A stretch of DNA of 64,000 bases from the NCBI RefSeq assembly GCF_023516455.1, contig NZ_JAMGBA010000002.1, forward strand, positions 458,501 to 522,500, given 5' to 3'. The stretch is from Sphingomonas caseinilytica. GTDB taxonomy: Bacteria; Pseudomonadota; Alphaproteobacteria; Sphingomonadales; Sphingomonadaceae. Positions 1 to 8,575 of this stretch are shown in pieces. A model generated the notes under the pieces. That model saw only the letters and a list, made by a program, of their open reading frames with translations, was not told the origin of the DNA and searched no databases. The first letter of the stretch is position 1. Every line of letters starts with the position of its first letter. The position numbers and the translations under genes were made by a program.

Positions 1-1307
1 GGTGGCGCGGCGTTGCGACACTGTCGGCCCTGTTTGCGATGATTGCCATTGTCGCTCCTACGCCCTTTGAACCGCTTCCGGCGGTACCGATCGATCGGAT
101 CGGGTCGGCCGAAGCGGAGCAATATCGCGACATTGCCATCGCGCCCCTCTCATCGGGGTCTGAAACCGGCGTCCGGATGGCCGCCAGCGCGCTGGTGCAG
201 CCGCTTAGCGAGGCGCCGGACCGGCCGTTCGTGGAACTGTTCGCCCGGCTTGGTGCAGGCGACACACTGGGCCGGATGCTCAGCCGCAGCGGGGTCTCCT
301 ATGCCGAGGCCGACGCCGCCCAGCGCCTGGTCGCGGCCGCCGCACCAGGCGGCGTGACGCCCGGGACGAGCTTCTCGATCAAGCTTGGCCGGTCCAGCCC
401 CAGTGGGCTTCGGCCGATCGAGCGGATCATGTTCCGCGCCGGCCTCGATACAACGGTGACGCTGACCCGCAGCGCGGAAGGGCTGAAGGTCGGCATCTCC
501 AAAGTCGCGGTCGACAACCGGCCGCTCCGGATCCGCGGCCGCGTCGGCGACGGTCTATACTGGGCGCTTCGGGCGTCCGGCGTGTCACCGCAGGCCGCAG
601 GCGAATATCTTCGCGCTATCGGCGGGCAGATCGATGTCGGTGATGCCATCGGGCCCAACGATCGCTTCGATCTGATCGTCGCCAATCGCCGAACGGCTAA
701 TGGAGAGAGCCAGGAAGGGCCGCTTCTTTACGCCGCGATCGAGCGGATGGGGGGGCACAATGTCCGTCTGATGAAATGGACGCTCAATGGCCGGACCGAC
801 TGGGTCGACGCCAATGGCGCGGGCCGGCAAGTCGCTGCCACTGTCTGGCCGGTAGCCGGGCGCATAACATCCGGCTTTGGCCTGCGCGTCCACCCGATCC
901 TGCGCTTCGCCCGCATGCATCGAGGGATCGATTTCGGTGCCGGCTATGGTGCGCCGATCGTCGCGGCAGCCGACGGCCAGGTGACTGCGTCGGGCTGGTC
1001 GGGCGGCTATGGACGACAGGTACGGATCGCCCATGGCGGCGGCATCGCGACGACCTATAGCCATATGAGCCGGTTGGTCGCCGAACCGGGCAGCTTCGTC
1101 CGGCAAGGCCAGTTGATCGGCTATGTCGGCTCGTCCGGCCTGTCGACCGGCCCGCACCTTCACTACGAAGTTCTTCGCAACGGTACCGCGGTCAACCCGC
1201 TCAGCGTTCGCTTGGGCAGCCGGGCACTTCTGGAAGGGCCCGAGCTGGAGCGGTTCAAGGCCCATCTGGCAAAGCTGATGGCGGTCAGGTCGCCGAGCGG
1301 AGCCTAA
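1..1307 (+). CDS. M23 family metallopeptidase, 5' truncated by window edge
   Basis: Peptidoglycan endopeptidase of the LytM/M23 zinc family, probably periplasmic and membrane-anchored. The frame is open back to base 3, and the codons before the first ATG (39) encode a hydrophobic stretch that runs on into the protein, so the true start and most of a signal/TM segment lie upstream of the window. Numbered from the ATG at 39, the C-terminal M23 domain (about residues 270-390) carries the zinc ligands H294-x3-D298 and the H373-L-H375 motif, so it looks catalytically competent. The preceding part resembles the N-terminal domains of MepM/ShyA-type enzymes. It is convergent with galE, 10 bases away. 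Confidence 0.9.
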   Translation, partial: WRGVATLSALFAMIAIVAPTPFEPLPAVPIDRIGSAEAEQYRDIAIAPLSSGSETGVRMAASALVQPLSEAPDRPFVELFARLGAGDTLGRMLSRSGVSYAEADAAQRLVAAAAPGGVTPGTSFSIKLGRSSPSGLRPIERIMFRAGLDTTVTLTRSAEGLKVGISKVAVDNRPLRIRGRVGDGLYWALRASGVSPQAAGEYLRAIGGQIDVGDAIGPNDRFDLIVANRRTANGESQEGPLLYAAIERMGGHNVRLMKWTLNGRTDWVDANGAGRQVAATVWPVAGRITSGFGLRVHPILRFARMHRGIDFGAGYGAPIVAAADGQVTASGWSGGYGRQVRIAHGGGIATTYSHMSRLVAEPGSFVRQGQLIGYVGSSGLSTGPHLHYEVLRNGTAVNPLSVRLGSRALLEGPELERFKAHLAKLMAVRSPSGA

Positions 1308-1317
1308 CGAAGGCGAG

Positions 1318-2325
1318 TCAGCCTCGGCGTCTGTTCCGTGTGGCGTAGCGCCAGCTATCTACGCACATCTCCTCGATACGCCGTTTTGCAGTCCAGTTGA
1401 GCTTGGCCCGGGCCTCGTCCGCCGAAGCATAGAGGGTCGCGACGTCTCCCGGTCGCCGCGCGGCGACAGCATGGTTTACCTTCGCGCCAGTAGCGTGCTC
1501 GAAGGTACGAAGCAGTTCGAGGACGCTGGTCCCGTGCCCGGTTCCGAGATTGTAAGCTTGGGCCCCTACAATGCTGCCAAGCGCATCGAGCGCCGCGACA
1601 TGGCCATCCGCCAGGTCGACGACGTGGATATAATCCCTGACGGCTGTGCCGTCCGGCGTCGGGTAGTCGTTCCCGAACACTTGAAGGCAATCACGCTCGC
1701 CAAGCGCGGTGCGGAGGACAAGTGGCATCAGATTGTTAGGGATGCCCGTTGGATCCTCCCCGATCAGCCCTGAATCATGGGCTCCAATGGGATTGAAGTA
1801 GCGAAGGAACGAGACCTGCCACCGTGTATCGGCAGCTGCGAGGTCCGACATCATCTGCTCGCAAATCAATTTGGTCTGGCCGTACGGGTTCACTGCCTGC
1901 TTGGGATGCTTCTCGTCGATCGGAAGATACTGCGGCTCTCCGTAAACGGTTGCGCTGCTACTGAACACGATCTTGCGAACCCCGGTTGCTTCCATCGCGC
2001 CCAACAGCGCAAGCGTTCCCGCAACGTTGTTGGTGTAATAGGAAAGCGGGTCCGCAATCGATTCACTGACTGCTTTGAGGCCGGCCAAATGCACCACGGC
2101 CTCGAGCTCGTCCGATCCAAGCAGGTCGCGAAGCCTGGCCGCATCCCGGATATCACCGCGAACGATCTTGATCGCCTTTCCCGCCAGCTCATTGAGCTGG
2201 TCTGCCACCGACGGCGAACTGTTGCAGAAATTGTCGAATATGATCGGCGTATGCCCGGCCTGCAGCAGCGAGACGGCAACATGCGAACCGATGTACCCGG
2301 CGCCTCCAGTGAGAAGAATGTTCAT
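1318..2325 (-). CDS. galE: UDP-glucose 4-epimerase
   Basis: Interconverts UDP-glucose and UDP-galactose, feeding surface polysaccharide synthesis; cytoplasmic and NAD-dependent. The extended SDR fold is clear: an N-terminal GGAGYIGSH Rossmann motif, a SSSATVYG segment with the catalytic Ser/Thr, and YGQTK giving the catalytic Tyr-x3-Lys. The ATG at 2325 places the NAD motif a few residues from the N-terminus, as in the family. A longer open frame to 2355 adds ten residues with no family match. Length is 335 aa, normal for GalE. It lies 100 bp downstream of herA on the same strand. galU at 44.5-45.4 kb makes its substrate. Confidence 0.95.
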   Translation of the reverse strand: MNILLTGGAGYIGSHVAVSLLQAGHTPIIFDNFCNSSPSVADQLNELAGKAIKIVRGDIRDAARLRDLLGSDELEAVVHLAGLKAVSESIADPLSYYTNNVAGTLALLGAMEATGVRKIVFSSSATVYGEPQYLPIDEKHPKQAVNPYGQTKLICEQMMSDLAAADTRWQVSFLRYFNPIGAHDSGLIGEDPTGIPNNLMPLVLRTALGERDCLQVFGNDYPTPDGTAVRDYIHVVDLADGHVAALDALGSIVGAQAYNLGTGHGTSVLELLRTFEHATGAKVNHAVAARRPGDVATLYASADEARAKLNWTAKRRIEEMCVDSWRYATRNRRRG

Positions 2326-2425
2326 TTGGCCATTCTTTGCGCACCCGTTTTTCAATCCTCCGGATGCACGTCGGCCGGCCCATGGTCAACGCCACGAGCC
2401 GGCCGGTACTATTGTTCAGCCAAAC

Positions 2426-4114
2426 CTATTTTCCGTGGCCGCGCCAGCGCTTGATGGTGCGCTGGATAATTCCTTCCTCGTCACCGGTTTCGCGCCAGCT
2501 GTTGGCGAAACTCGGATCCGACGATGCCGGACGCTTTTCCGGTTCCAGATCGTCGAAGCGGACGCGGATCGGGATTGCGACACCTTCGCCGCAGACGATG
2601 CACTCGCGGTTGCGAAGCGCCGGGATCGCATCGAGGAAACCGCGAGCGCCCTCCGGCATCGCGGCCCGCACGCAGGCCTGGTCGCGATCGTTGTTTAGAC
2701 GCATGGAGATGATGGTGCCGCACTGCGACAGCACACCTTCAGCGAGATCGGACGGGCGCTGGGTGATGAGGCCGAGCGAGACGCCATATTTGCGGCCTTC
2801 CTTGGCGATACGCTCGAGGATCTTGCGAACCGCTTGCCCGCCGGAGTTTTCGTCCTTGGGCACGTAGCGGTGAGCCTCCTCGCAAACCAGCAGCAGTGGA
2901 CGCTGCGCCTCGGTTCGGCTCCAGATCGCATAGTCGAACACCATGCGCGCAAGCACGGACACGACGACAGAGGTGACTTCGGACGGAACGCCCGAGACGT
3001 CGACGATGGAGATCGGCCGGCCATGGCTCGGCAGGCGGAACAGCTTGGCGACGAAGCTCGCCATTGAATCCGACACCAGCATGCCCGAGAACATGAAGGC
3101 GTAGCGCGGATCGGCACGAAGCTCGTCCAGCTTGTTCTTCAGTCGCTGATAGGGGGTTGTGTCGCCGGCGCGGTCGAGCTTGCCCATTTCTGCGACAAGG
3201 ATCTGGTTCAGGTCGGTCAGCAGGTAGGGAATTGGCGAGTCCACGGTCACCTTGCCGAACTGCGCACTCTGCGTCGACTTGGTACGAGCGGCGAGCAGGC
3301 ACTTGGCAAGGATGTCGGCGTCGCGCTGGCGCTCGGCACCGTCCGTCGTCAGCAGGACCTCGCAATGCTCTTCGAAATTGAGGAGCCAGTAGGGCAGCTG
3401 GAGGTTGTCGACGTTGAACAGTTCGCCGCAGCTCTTGAACGCCGCCGAATATTCCCCGTGGGGGTCGATCATCACGATGTGACCCTCTGGCGACAGCTGG
3501 GAAATGCGGTGGAGGATCAGCGCGACCGAAGTCGACTTACCGGTACCGGTCGATCCAAGAATCGCGAAATGCTTCGACAGCATCGGATCGACGTACAGCG
3601 TGCCGCGAATGTCGTCGGTCGGATAGACGGTGCCGATCTCGACGTGCGGGCTGTCATCGGCGGCGAAAATCGCCCGCATATCTTCGGTGGTAACCGGAAG
3701 GATTGCGGCGCCCGGGATCGGATACCGCGTCACACCGCGACGAAAACTGGCCAAGCTCCCATCGCTGCGCTGGCTGCCTTCACCTAGAAAGTCGACGTTT
3801 GCGATAACCGTGCCATGTTCGTCGCCGGCGCGCAGGGTACGCACGTTGGCGACCAGCCAGCTCGACCCGACTTTCACTTTCACCTGACTACCGACCTGAC
3901 CCGACATTGACATCGACTGGTCGGAGTGGCTCTGCAGCTCGTTGAGCTTGTCAGCGTCCATGACGACGCGCGATCCGGAACCGGCGATTTCCAGGACCTG
4001 GCCGATCGGCGGCACCCCGGCCCTCGCTGCTGAGGCGGCTCCCTGCGCGGCATCCTGGTCCGCGTAGCTGCTCAACTCATCGAGGAACTGCTTCAGGCTC
4101 GGTTGATCGTTCAT
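2426..4114 (-). CDS. HerA-like ATP-binding protein (DUF87)
   Basis: Hexameric FtsK/HerA-superfamily translocase ATPase of 562 aa. A HAS-barrel-like segment lies near residues 75-115, Walker A (GSTGTGKST) at 187-195, and the Walker B region is LLLVCEEAH with a typical HerA arginine-rich C-terminal part. HerA usually works with the NurA nuclease in DNA end processing, and some defence systems pair it with Sir2 or other effectors. No such partner lies next to it: the neighbours are galE and a TIGR02186/TauE pair. I therefore read it as the stand-alone housekeeping form common in alphaproteobacteria. Its physiological role is inferred only. Confidence 0.85.
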   Translation of the reverse strand: MNDQPSLKQFLDELSSYADQDAAQGAASAARAGVPPIGQVLEIAGSGSRVVMDADKLNELQSHSDQSMSMSGQVGSQVKVKVGSSWLVANVRTLRAGDEHGTVIANVDFLGEGSQRSDGSLASFRRGVTRYPIPGAAILPVTTEDMRAIFAADDSPHVEIGTVYPTDDIRGTLYVDPMLSKHFAILGSTGTGKSTSVALILHRISQLSPEGHIVMIDPHGEYSAAFKSCGELFNVDNLQLPYWLLNFEEHCEVLLTTDGAERQRDADILAKCLLAARTKSTQSAQFGKVTVDSPIPYLLTDLNQILVAEMGKLDRAGDTTPYQRLKNKLDELRADPRYAFMFSGMLVSDSMASFVAKLFRLPSHGRPISIVDVSGVPSEVTSVVVSVLARMVFDYAIWSRTEAQRPLLLVCEEAHRYVPKDENSGGQAVRKILERIAKEGRKYGVSLGLITQRPSDLAEGVLSQCGTIISMRLNNDRDQACVRAAMPEGARGFLDAIPALRNRECIVCGEGVAIPIRVRFDDLEPEKRPASSDPSFANSWRETGDEEGIIQRTIKRWRGHGK

Positions 4115-4169
4115 GGACGTACGCCACCCTTTTGAATCATTAAGGTTGCGTCCGGATTATCCGAGATCG

Positions 4170-4201
4170 GTTAAAATTGGCTTTAGGACGCCAATTTTCG
4201 G
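4170..4201 (-). terminator. Hairpin with T-tail after the TauE/TIGR02186 operon
   Basis: A perfect 9-bp inverted repeat (AAAATTGGC at 4173-4181, GCCAATTTT at 4190-4198) with an 8-base loop begins a few bases past the stop codon at 4202. On the minus strand the second arm ends in TTTT, giving a terminator-like shape. The stem is AT-rich, so strength is uncertain. It could also act on the herA promoter region. Confidence 0.5.
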
Positions 4202-4960
4202 CTAGTTGCGCCGACGGAAGATCGCCGCCGCACTCCAGCCGAGCACGAGCGACAGGAGCACCGCCGCCAGGCCGTAGAGGAAGCCATGCCTCCTTGCGGT
4301 TCGCTCGACCCATCGCTCGAAGCCGGACTTGCCGATCTCGATTTCGCGCGTCGCGGCGGCGATAACCTTGCCATTGTCGACCAGGAAGGTCTCTGCGGTG
4401 TAGGTTCCGACGGGTACCTGGCTGGGGATCGAGATCCGGGCCCGATAGAGAACCCCGTCTGCAATCTCCACGCCATGCGGGTGCTCTGCATAAAGGCCCT
4501 GCCGCTTGCGTAGGTCCAGTAGTCCAGCTTCGAACCGCCGTTCCTTTTCGGGCAACGCTCCGCCGCCCGGTGAGAGCTGTAGATCCTGAAGCCCAAGCTC
4601 ATAGATTGCGGCCGTTCGCTCATCGACCAGGCGGCGGACCGGTGCGGACGATGCGACCGCATAGAAGCCTGGTGCTGATCGGAAACGGTTGGAATCGGCG
4701 TTCATCCAGATGCCGGCGATCTTCTGCTTCTCGCGGACCAGGATCGGTTCGACCGGCCCCTTCAGCACGACGATGACGTCGGCCGGCTTCCGCGGCACTC
4801 GTCCGCCAGGGTAGAGGATCGCTCCGAACAGGAGCAGCTGTGCTCCAGTGAAGCTGTACCTTATCTCGATCGACCGGGCGCTGATATCCGGCACCAGCTT
4901 AGGCTCGCTCTGGGCCAGGAGAAGCGGGGCAAGGCCGAAAAGGATCAGCGCCTTCTTCAC
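4202..4960 (-). CDS. TIGR02186-type alphaproteobacterial membrane protein
   Basis: A 252-aa exported membrane protein of the family found almost only in alphaproteobacteria (TIGR02186 / Alph_Pro_TM). It has an N-terminal signal peptide, a long extracytoplasmic region and one C-terminal TM helix (about residues 225-245) ending in an RRRN tail. The start is GTG at 4960, overlapping the TauE stop by four bases (GTGA), so the two genes are translationally coupled. The function of the family is not established. Repeated pairing with a TauE/SafE permease suggests an accessory role in sulfur-anion or other anion export. Confidence 0.8.
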   Translation of the reverse strand: MKKALILFGLAPLLLAQSEPKLVPDISARSIEIRYSFTGAQLLLFGAILYPGGRVPRKPADVIVVLKGPVEPILVREKQKIAGIWMNADSNRFRSAPGFYAVASSAPVRRLVDERTAAIYELGLQDLQLSPGGGALPEKERRFEAGLLDLRKRQGLYAEHPHGVEIADGVLYRARISIPSQVPVGTYTAETFLVDNGKVIAAATREIEIGKSGFERWVERTARRHGFLYGLAAVLLSLVLGWSAAAIFRRRN

Positions 4961-5865
4961 AGATACTCGATCGTGAAAATCTCGTCGGGCTGCCAGGTCA
5001 GGCCAAGCAGCATCCGCAAGGCGACCATCAGGATGATGACGGCCAGCGCCATTCGAAGAAGGTCGGGCTTCAGCCTGGTGGCGAGAACCGCGCCATATTG
5101 GGCGCCGATTACGCCGCCAACCAGCAACAGTGCCGCTAGCACAATGTCCACCGCCTGGGTGGTCATCGCATGAACCATGGTCGTCACGGCGCTAACCGCC
5201 AGGATCATGATGAGGCTGGTTCCGACCACAACGCGCGGTGCCATTCCAAGCAGGTAGATCATCGCCGGCACCAGGATGAAGCCCCCGCCGATGCCGAGCA
5301 ACACGGTCATCGCGCCTGCCGCAAATCCAAGCGCCAGAGGCGCAAGCGGGGAAAGATAGAGGCCCGATGCATAGAAGCGCCAGCGCAGCGGAAGGCTCGC
5401 GATCCACCGGTTGTGGCGCGGACGCTCCTTGGGCTCGGCGACCGTTACCCAGCCGAGCGCGATCAGCGCATCCTTCAGCATCAGGCCGCCGATCCCGCCC
5501 AGCAGCAGGACATAGAGAAAGCCGATGACCAGGTCGATCTGGCCGCTGTTCTGCAGGATTCGAAACAGGCCGGCGCCGGCGAAGCTTCCCACCACGCCGC
5601 CGGCGATCATGACCAGCCCCATTTTCAGGTCGACGCCGCCGCGCCGCATATGGGCATAGACCCCCGACACGGAGGAGCCGGTGATCTGGGTGGTGGCGGA
5701 TGCCACCGCCACGGTCGGCGGGATACCGTAGAAGATCAGCAAGGGCGTGGTGAGGAAGCCGCCACCGACACCGAACATTCCGGACAACAGCCCGACCAGC
5801 CCGCCCAGCGCCACGATCAGGAGCGCGTTGACCGCTAGGCCGGCGATGGGAAGATAGATGTCCAT
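4957..5865 (-). CDS. Sulfite exporter TauE/SafE family permease
   Basis: A 302-aa inner-membrane transporter with about eight TM helices in two inverted halves. Each half carries the family signature (GVGGGFLTTP near residue 33 and GIGGGFILVP near residue 190). Family members export sulfite, sulfoacetate or related organosulfur anions; the actual substrate cannot be read here. It is the first gene of a two-gene operon with the TIGR02186 protein, coupled by GTGA. 72 bp separate it from the barrel protein upstream on the same strand. Confidence 0.88.
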   Translation of the reverse strand: MDIYLPIAGLAVNALLIVALGGLVGLLSGMFGVGGGFLTTPLLIFYGIPPTVAVASATTQITGSSVSGVYAHMRRGGVDLKMGLVMIAGGVVGSFAGAGLFRILQNSGQIDLVIGFLYVLLLGGIGGLMLKDALIALGWVTVAEPKERPRHNRWIASLPLRWRFYASGLYLSPLAPLALGFAAGAMTVLLGIGGGFILVPAMIYLLGMAPRVVVGTSLIMILAVSAVTTMVHAMTTQAVDIVLAALLLVGGVIGAQYGAVLATRLKPDLLRMALAVIILMVALRMLLGLTWQPDEIFTIEYL

Positions 5866-5937
5866 GTGGTTGCGGTGCCGACGCTAGCCGCATTTCGGCG
5901 GCAAAACCAAGGCAGGCCCGCGCATTTTCGCGGAAGG

Positions 5938-7023
5938 TCAGAAGTCTCCGGCCAGAGTGACCACCGCGCCCGATCCCGGCGCGGCGTTGCCGGCCACATT
6001 CAATCGATAGTCGAGATGCGCGCGCATTCGCTGGCCGACGCGCATTGAGAGGCGCGGACCGACATCCAACCGATTGATTCCGGGCTGCGCTCCGCCCCAT
6101 GCCCCGATCCCCGCCGAAAGGTTTCGCCACAAGGGACGACTGACCGCTACCTGGCCGTCTACGAACCAGTCCGGATTGTTGAAATCCACCACGCCCGCTT
6201 GAACGTAACCGTCGAGTGTCGACTGCCACGGCATCGGGCGGCCATAGACACCGCCCTCCGCCAACGCGGCGAAGGCATTTCGCCCATATTGCTTGACCGC
6301 GTGCCTGCGCTCCAACGTGACCGCCACCGGCCAAGCCGCGAACGGCTGGTACCGAACCCCCAAGGCAGCCTCCGCACCGCGCTTGCTATTGACCGGCGCG
6401 CTTGATCGGAGGGTCGCGGCGATCCGGGGCGTGAAGTTCCACATCAGCCGGGCACCAGCTTCGCTCCCGCCCAGCATTCCCCGACCGGCTAGGCTGTCCG
6501 GACCGCCATGGCTGCGCATCATCGCCCAGCCCGTTACCGACAATTGCTTGAGACCGCGCGTTCGGGTGGGCGGTTCGAAGGAAGGCGTGGCCTGCACGGT
6601 CGGACGGAACGCAAGATCGGGGGCCACCCCGGGGCCAGCCATCACTTCGTGCTGAACCATATTATCGCGCGGTTGGCCCGGATATGGATTCACATAGAAG
6701 ATCTGTGGCGGCTCGCTCCGCGCGGCCCCTGCGTTCACGGGCACATAAACCGGGTAAGGCACTAAGCCGGCGTTCGTCGCGTAAGCAGGATAGGGAGCGG
6801 GAGCGGCAGGGGTCGTGCCCGGCCAATATGCGCCGCCGCCCATCGCAACCGGCTGGATCGCCGGAAGCACAGTGGGCTCGATCGGCGGAAGCAAGGACGC
6901 TCGCCGCGCGGACGACGTATCGAACTCCAGTGCCTTGGCGCCGGGGACGATCCCCAGACTGATGGCGCGCACGCCTGCCCAAGCGAATATCGCCAGCCCG
7001 AGGAAACGGATCGACTTGCTCAC
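5938..7023 (-). CDS. Putative outer-membrane barrel protein, NfrA C-terminal-like
   Basis: 361 aa from a GTG that overlaps the stop of the glycosyltransferase upstream (GTGA), so the two are coupled. The N-terminus has a signal-like hydrophobic segment, followed by a Pro/Ala/Tyr-rich low-complexity linker (about residues 45-130). The C-terminal half has alternating aromatic/hydrophobic strands and ends in Phe, typical of an outer-membrane beta-barrel. Its partner resembles NfrB, and the barrel portion resembles the C-terminal domain of NfrA (phage N4 receptor), but the TPR superhelix that makes NfrA about 1000 aa long is absent. A role in exopolysaccharide export is inferred. Confidence 0.6.
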   Translation of the reverse strand: MSKSIRFLGLAIFAWAGVRAISLGIVPGAKALEFDTSSARRASLLPPIEPTVLPAIQPVAMGGGAYWPGTTPAAPAPYPAYATNAGLVPYPVYVPVNAGAARSEPPQIFYVNPYPGQPRDNMVQHEVMAGPGVAPDLAFRPTVQATPSFEPPTRTRGLKQLSVTGWAMMRSHGGPDSLAGRGMLGGSEAGARLMWNFTPRIAATLRSSAPVNSKRGAEAALGVRYQPFAAWPVAVTLERRHAVKQYGRNAFAALAEGGVYGRPMPWQSTLDGYVQAGVVDFNNPDWFVDGQVAVSRPLWRNLSAGIGAWGGAQPGINRLDVGPRLSMRVGQRMRAHLDYRLNVAGNAAPGSGAVVTLAGDF

Positions 7024-8396
7024 GATGATACGACTTTTGCGGGATAGATGTGATGCGTCTTTTCCCATCGCCGCGGGCCGCCGGCCGAATGGATCATCAG
7101 CGCACGATGCGTCGCAAGGATGGCGATAACGTTCGCGACTACGGCCCGCGGCACCGATCGCAAACCTTCGCGCCATCCATGAACTAGGGCGGTGCAGCTG
7201 GCCCGCATCACGAGGCGCCAGGCAAGGATCATGGCATTGATCATCATCAATGTGCCCAGCACCGGAGAAGATGGGACCGCGACAGGTGCGCCAAGTGCCG
7301 CCGCGAATGCGATCTGCGCCCACAGGGCGGCTGCCACATAGCTCGCCAGCAACAGCATCGCGGCCAACGGTCCCTTGCGATCGCGCATCCGCATCCAGCG
7401 CTCGCCGAGCCCGCCGTTCCAGCCCAGCCGGTCCCACCCGCTGAACGCGATGCCGCCGATCCATCGCGCTTTCTGCCGGACTGCGGCATCGACCGTCGCC
7501 GGGAAATGTCCGCGGCTGGCGACGACGGCGCGACTGCCCGGCGATTCAAGCATGCGGACGAACATGGTCTTGAGCCCAATCCCGCCAAGCCGGAGGCCCA
7601 GCTCATAATCCTCGGTCATGCTTGCGCCATCGAAGGGCCGGCCATCGTGGCGTAGAGCCAGTCGCTCCAGCGCCACTCGGCCGATCGCGCAGCCGACCCC
7701 CGCCAGCGGGATCGCGGCCCCGACCGCCTCTCTAACGACCAACTCCTTGACGTGGCTTTCCGCGAACTCGTCGGCATAATGTCCGGCCACCCAGCGCGAA
7801 CTACGGTCGATGAGAGGCACAACCGGAAGCTGGACGAGTGCAGCATATTCGATCAGCCGGTCGAACAGCTTTAGCTCCAGCGGATGAACCACATCTTCCG
7901 CATCGTGGAGCACGACCGCCTTCGCGGACCGGCCGATCGCCTCCTCACGGACCTGAAGCGCCGCGAACAGATGGTTCAGGCAGTCTGCTTTCGTGGTCGG
8001 TCCGTCCGCATTCACCTCGACGGCGACGACCCGCGGGTCAGCAACGCTCTGGATGGCCGCTCGCGTGCCCGGATCATTGCGATAATGGCCGACGAAGATC
8101 GTATAATCATCATGTTCGAATCGCTGGAGGCTCGCGCGCAGCATCGGCGCGATCACGGACGCCTCGTCCCAAGCCGGAACCAGCACCGCCAGCCAGCCCG
8201 GTCGAAGCGGTGTCGGCAGGCGATCAGCGAACATTCGCGGAAAGCGCGAGTAGATGACGGCCGAGCGCCAGGCCTTTCGAGCGAAGTAAATCAGATCAAC
8301 GATTAAATCGTCGATAGATAATATTAAGAATCCGACAGCCGCAAAAAGTGACAGTTCTGCGCAAATTTCGATAAGCAGAAAAGAAAAAAGCGACAT
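7020..8396 (-). CDS. Family 2 glycosyltransferase, NfrB-like inner-membrane protein
   Basis: A 458-aa membrane glycosyltransferase. One or two N-terminal TM helices (residues 5-40) are followed by a GT2 catalytic domain with VLVPAWDE near 71-78, the DxD-like HDAED at 164-168, TED at 261-263 and a QxxRW-type QKARW at 308-312. These are the processive GT2/BcsA-type landmarks. Two or more C-terminal TM helices follow. The arrangement resembles NfrB, the inner-membrane partner of NfrA in phage N4 exopolysaccharide secretion, but without the cyclic-di-GMP-binding MshEN domain of full NfrB. It is coupled to the barrel gene downstream. The first 100 coding bases are unusually AT-rich. Confidence 0.8.
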   Translation of the reverse strand: MSLFSFLLIEICAELSLFAAVGFLILSIDDLIVDLIYFARKAWRSAVIYSRFPRMFADRLPTPLRPGWLAVLVPAWDEASVIAPMLRASLQRFEHDDYTIFVGHYRNDPGTRAAIQSVADPRVVAVEVNADGPTTKADCLNHLFAALQVREEAIGRSAKAVVLHDAEDVVHPLELKLFDRLIEYAALVQLPVVPLIDRSSRWVAGHYADEFAESHVKELVVREAVGAAIPLAGVGCAIGRVALERLALRHDGRPFDGASMTEDYELGLRLGGIGLKTMFVRMLESPGSRAVVASRGHFPATVDAAVRQKARWIGGIAFSGWDRLGWNGGLGERWMRMRDRKGPLAAMLLLASYVAAALWAQIAFAAALGAPVAVPSSPVLGTLMMINAMILAWRLVMRASCTALVHGWREGLRSVPRAVVANVIAILATHRALMIHSAGGPRRWEKTHHIYPAKVVSS

Positions 8397-8531
8397 AACG
8401 CTAAGAGCGTTCCGTCAGGACGCCAGAATTTCCGCGCAACAATTTGCGAGTCTCCCCAGATCGCAAAGTAACCGAGCGCGCGGTTCATGTCATAATGGAT
8501 CTATTTGGGCAAGAGGAGCGTGTACTCGCTT

Positions 8532-8556
8532 AAAAATTGCGGAGGTATCGCTCCGG
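8532..8556 (-). terminator. Weak terminator-like hairpin after the PAP2 gene
   Basis: On the minus strand, a CGGAG/CTCCG stem (8540-8544 with 8551-8555, six-base loop) is followed within three bases by a run of five T (8532-8536). It sits about 20 bases past the PAP2 stop. A five-bp stem is short, so this is only a candidate. The remaining bases between 8397 and 8575 show no gene. Confidence 0.35.
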
Positions 8557-8575
8557 GCGTTGTGTAGCATTACTA

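Noticed and set aside
2372-2405. CGGCCGGC/GCCGGCCG inverted repeat between galE and herA
   Set aside because: Eight-bp arms but an 18-base loop and no T-run on either side; GC-rich chance palindrome.
1777-2454. 225-aa plus-strand open frame opposite galE
   Set aside because: Antisense shadow of a well-supported epimerase.
2426-4114. HerA as part of an antiphage defence system
   Set aside because: Neighbours are galE and a TauE/TIGR02186 operon; no nuclease, Sir2, DUF4297 or restriction gene nearby.
5192-6334. 380-aa minus-strand open frame across the TauE gene and barrel gene
   Set aside because: Different phase of two recognisable genes; Arg/Gly-rich with no motif, a high-GC shadow.
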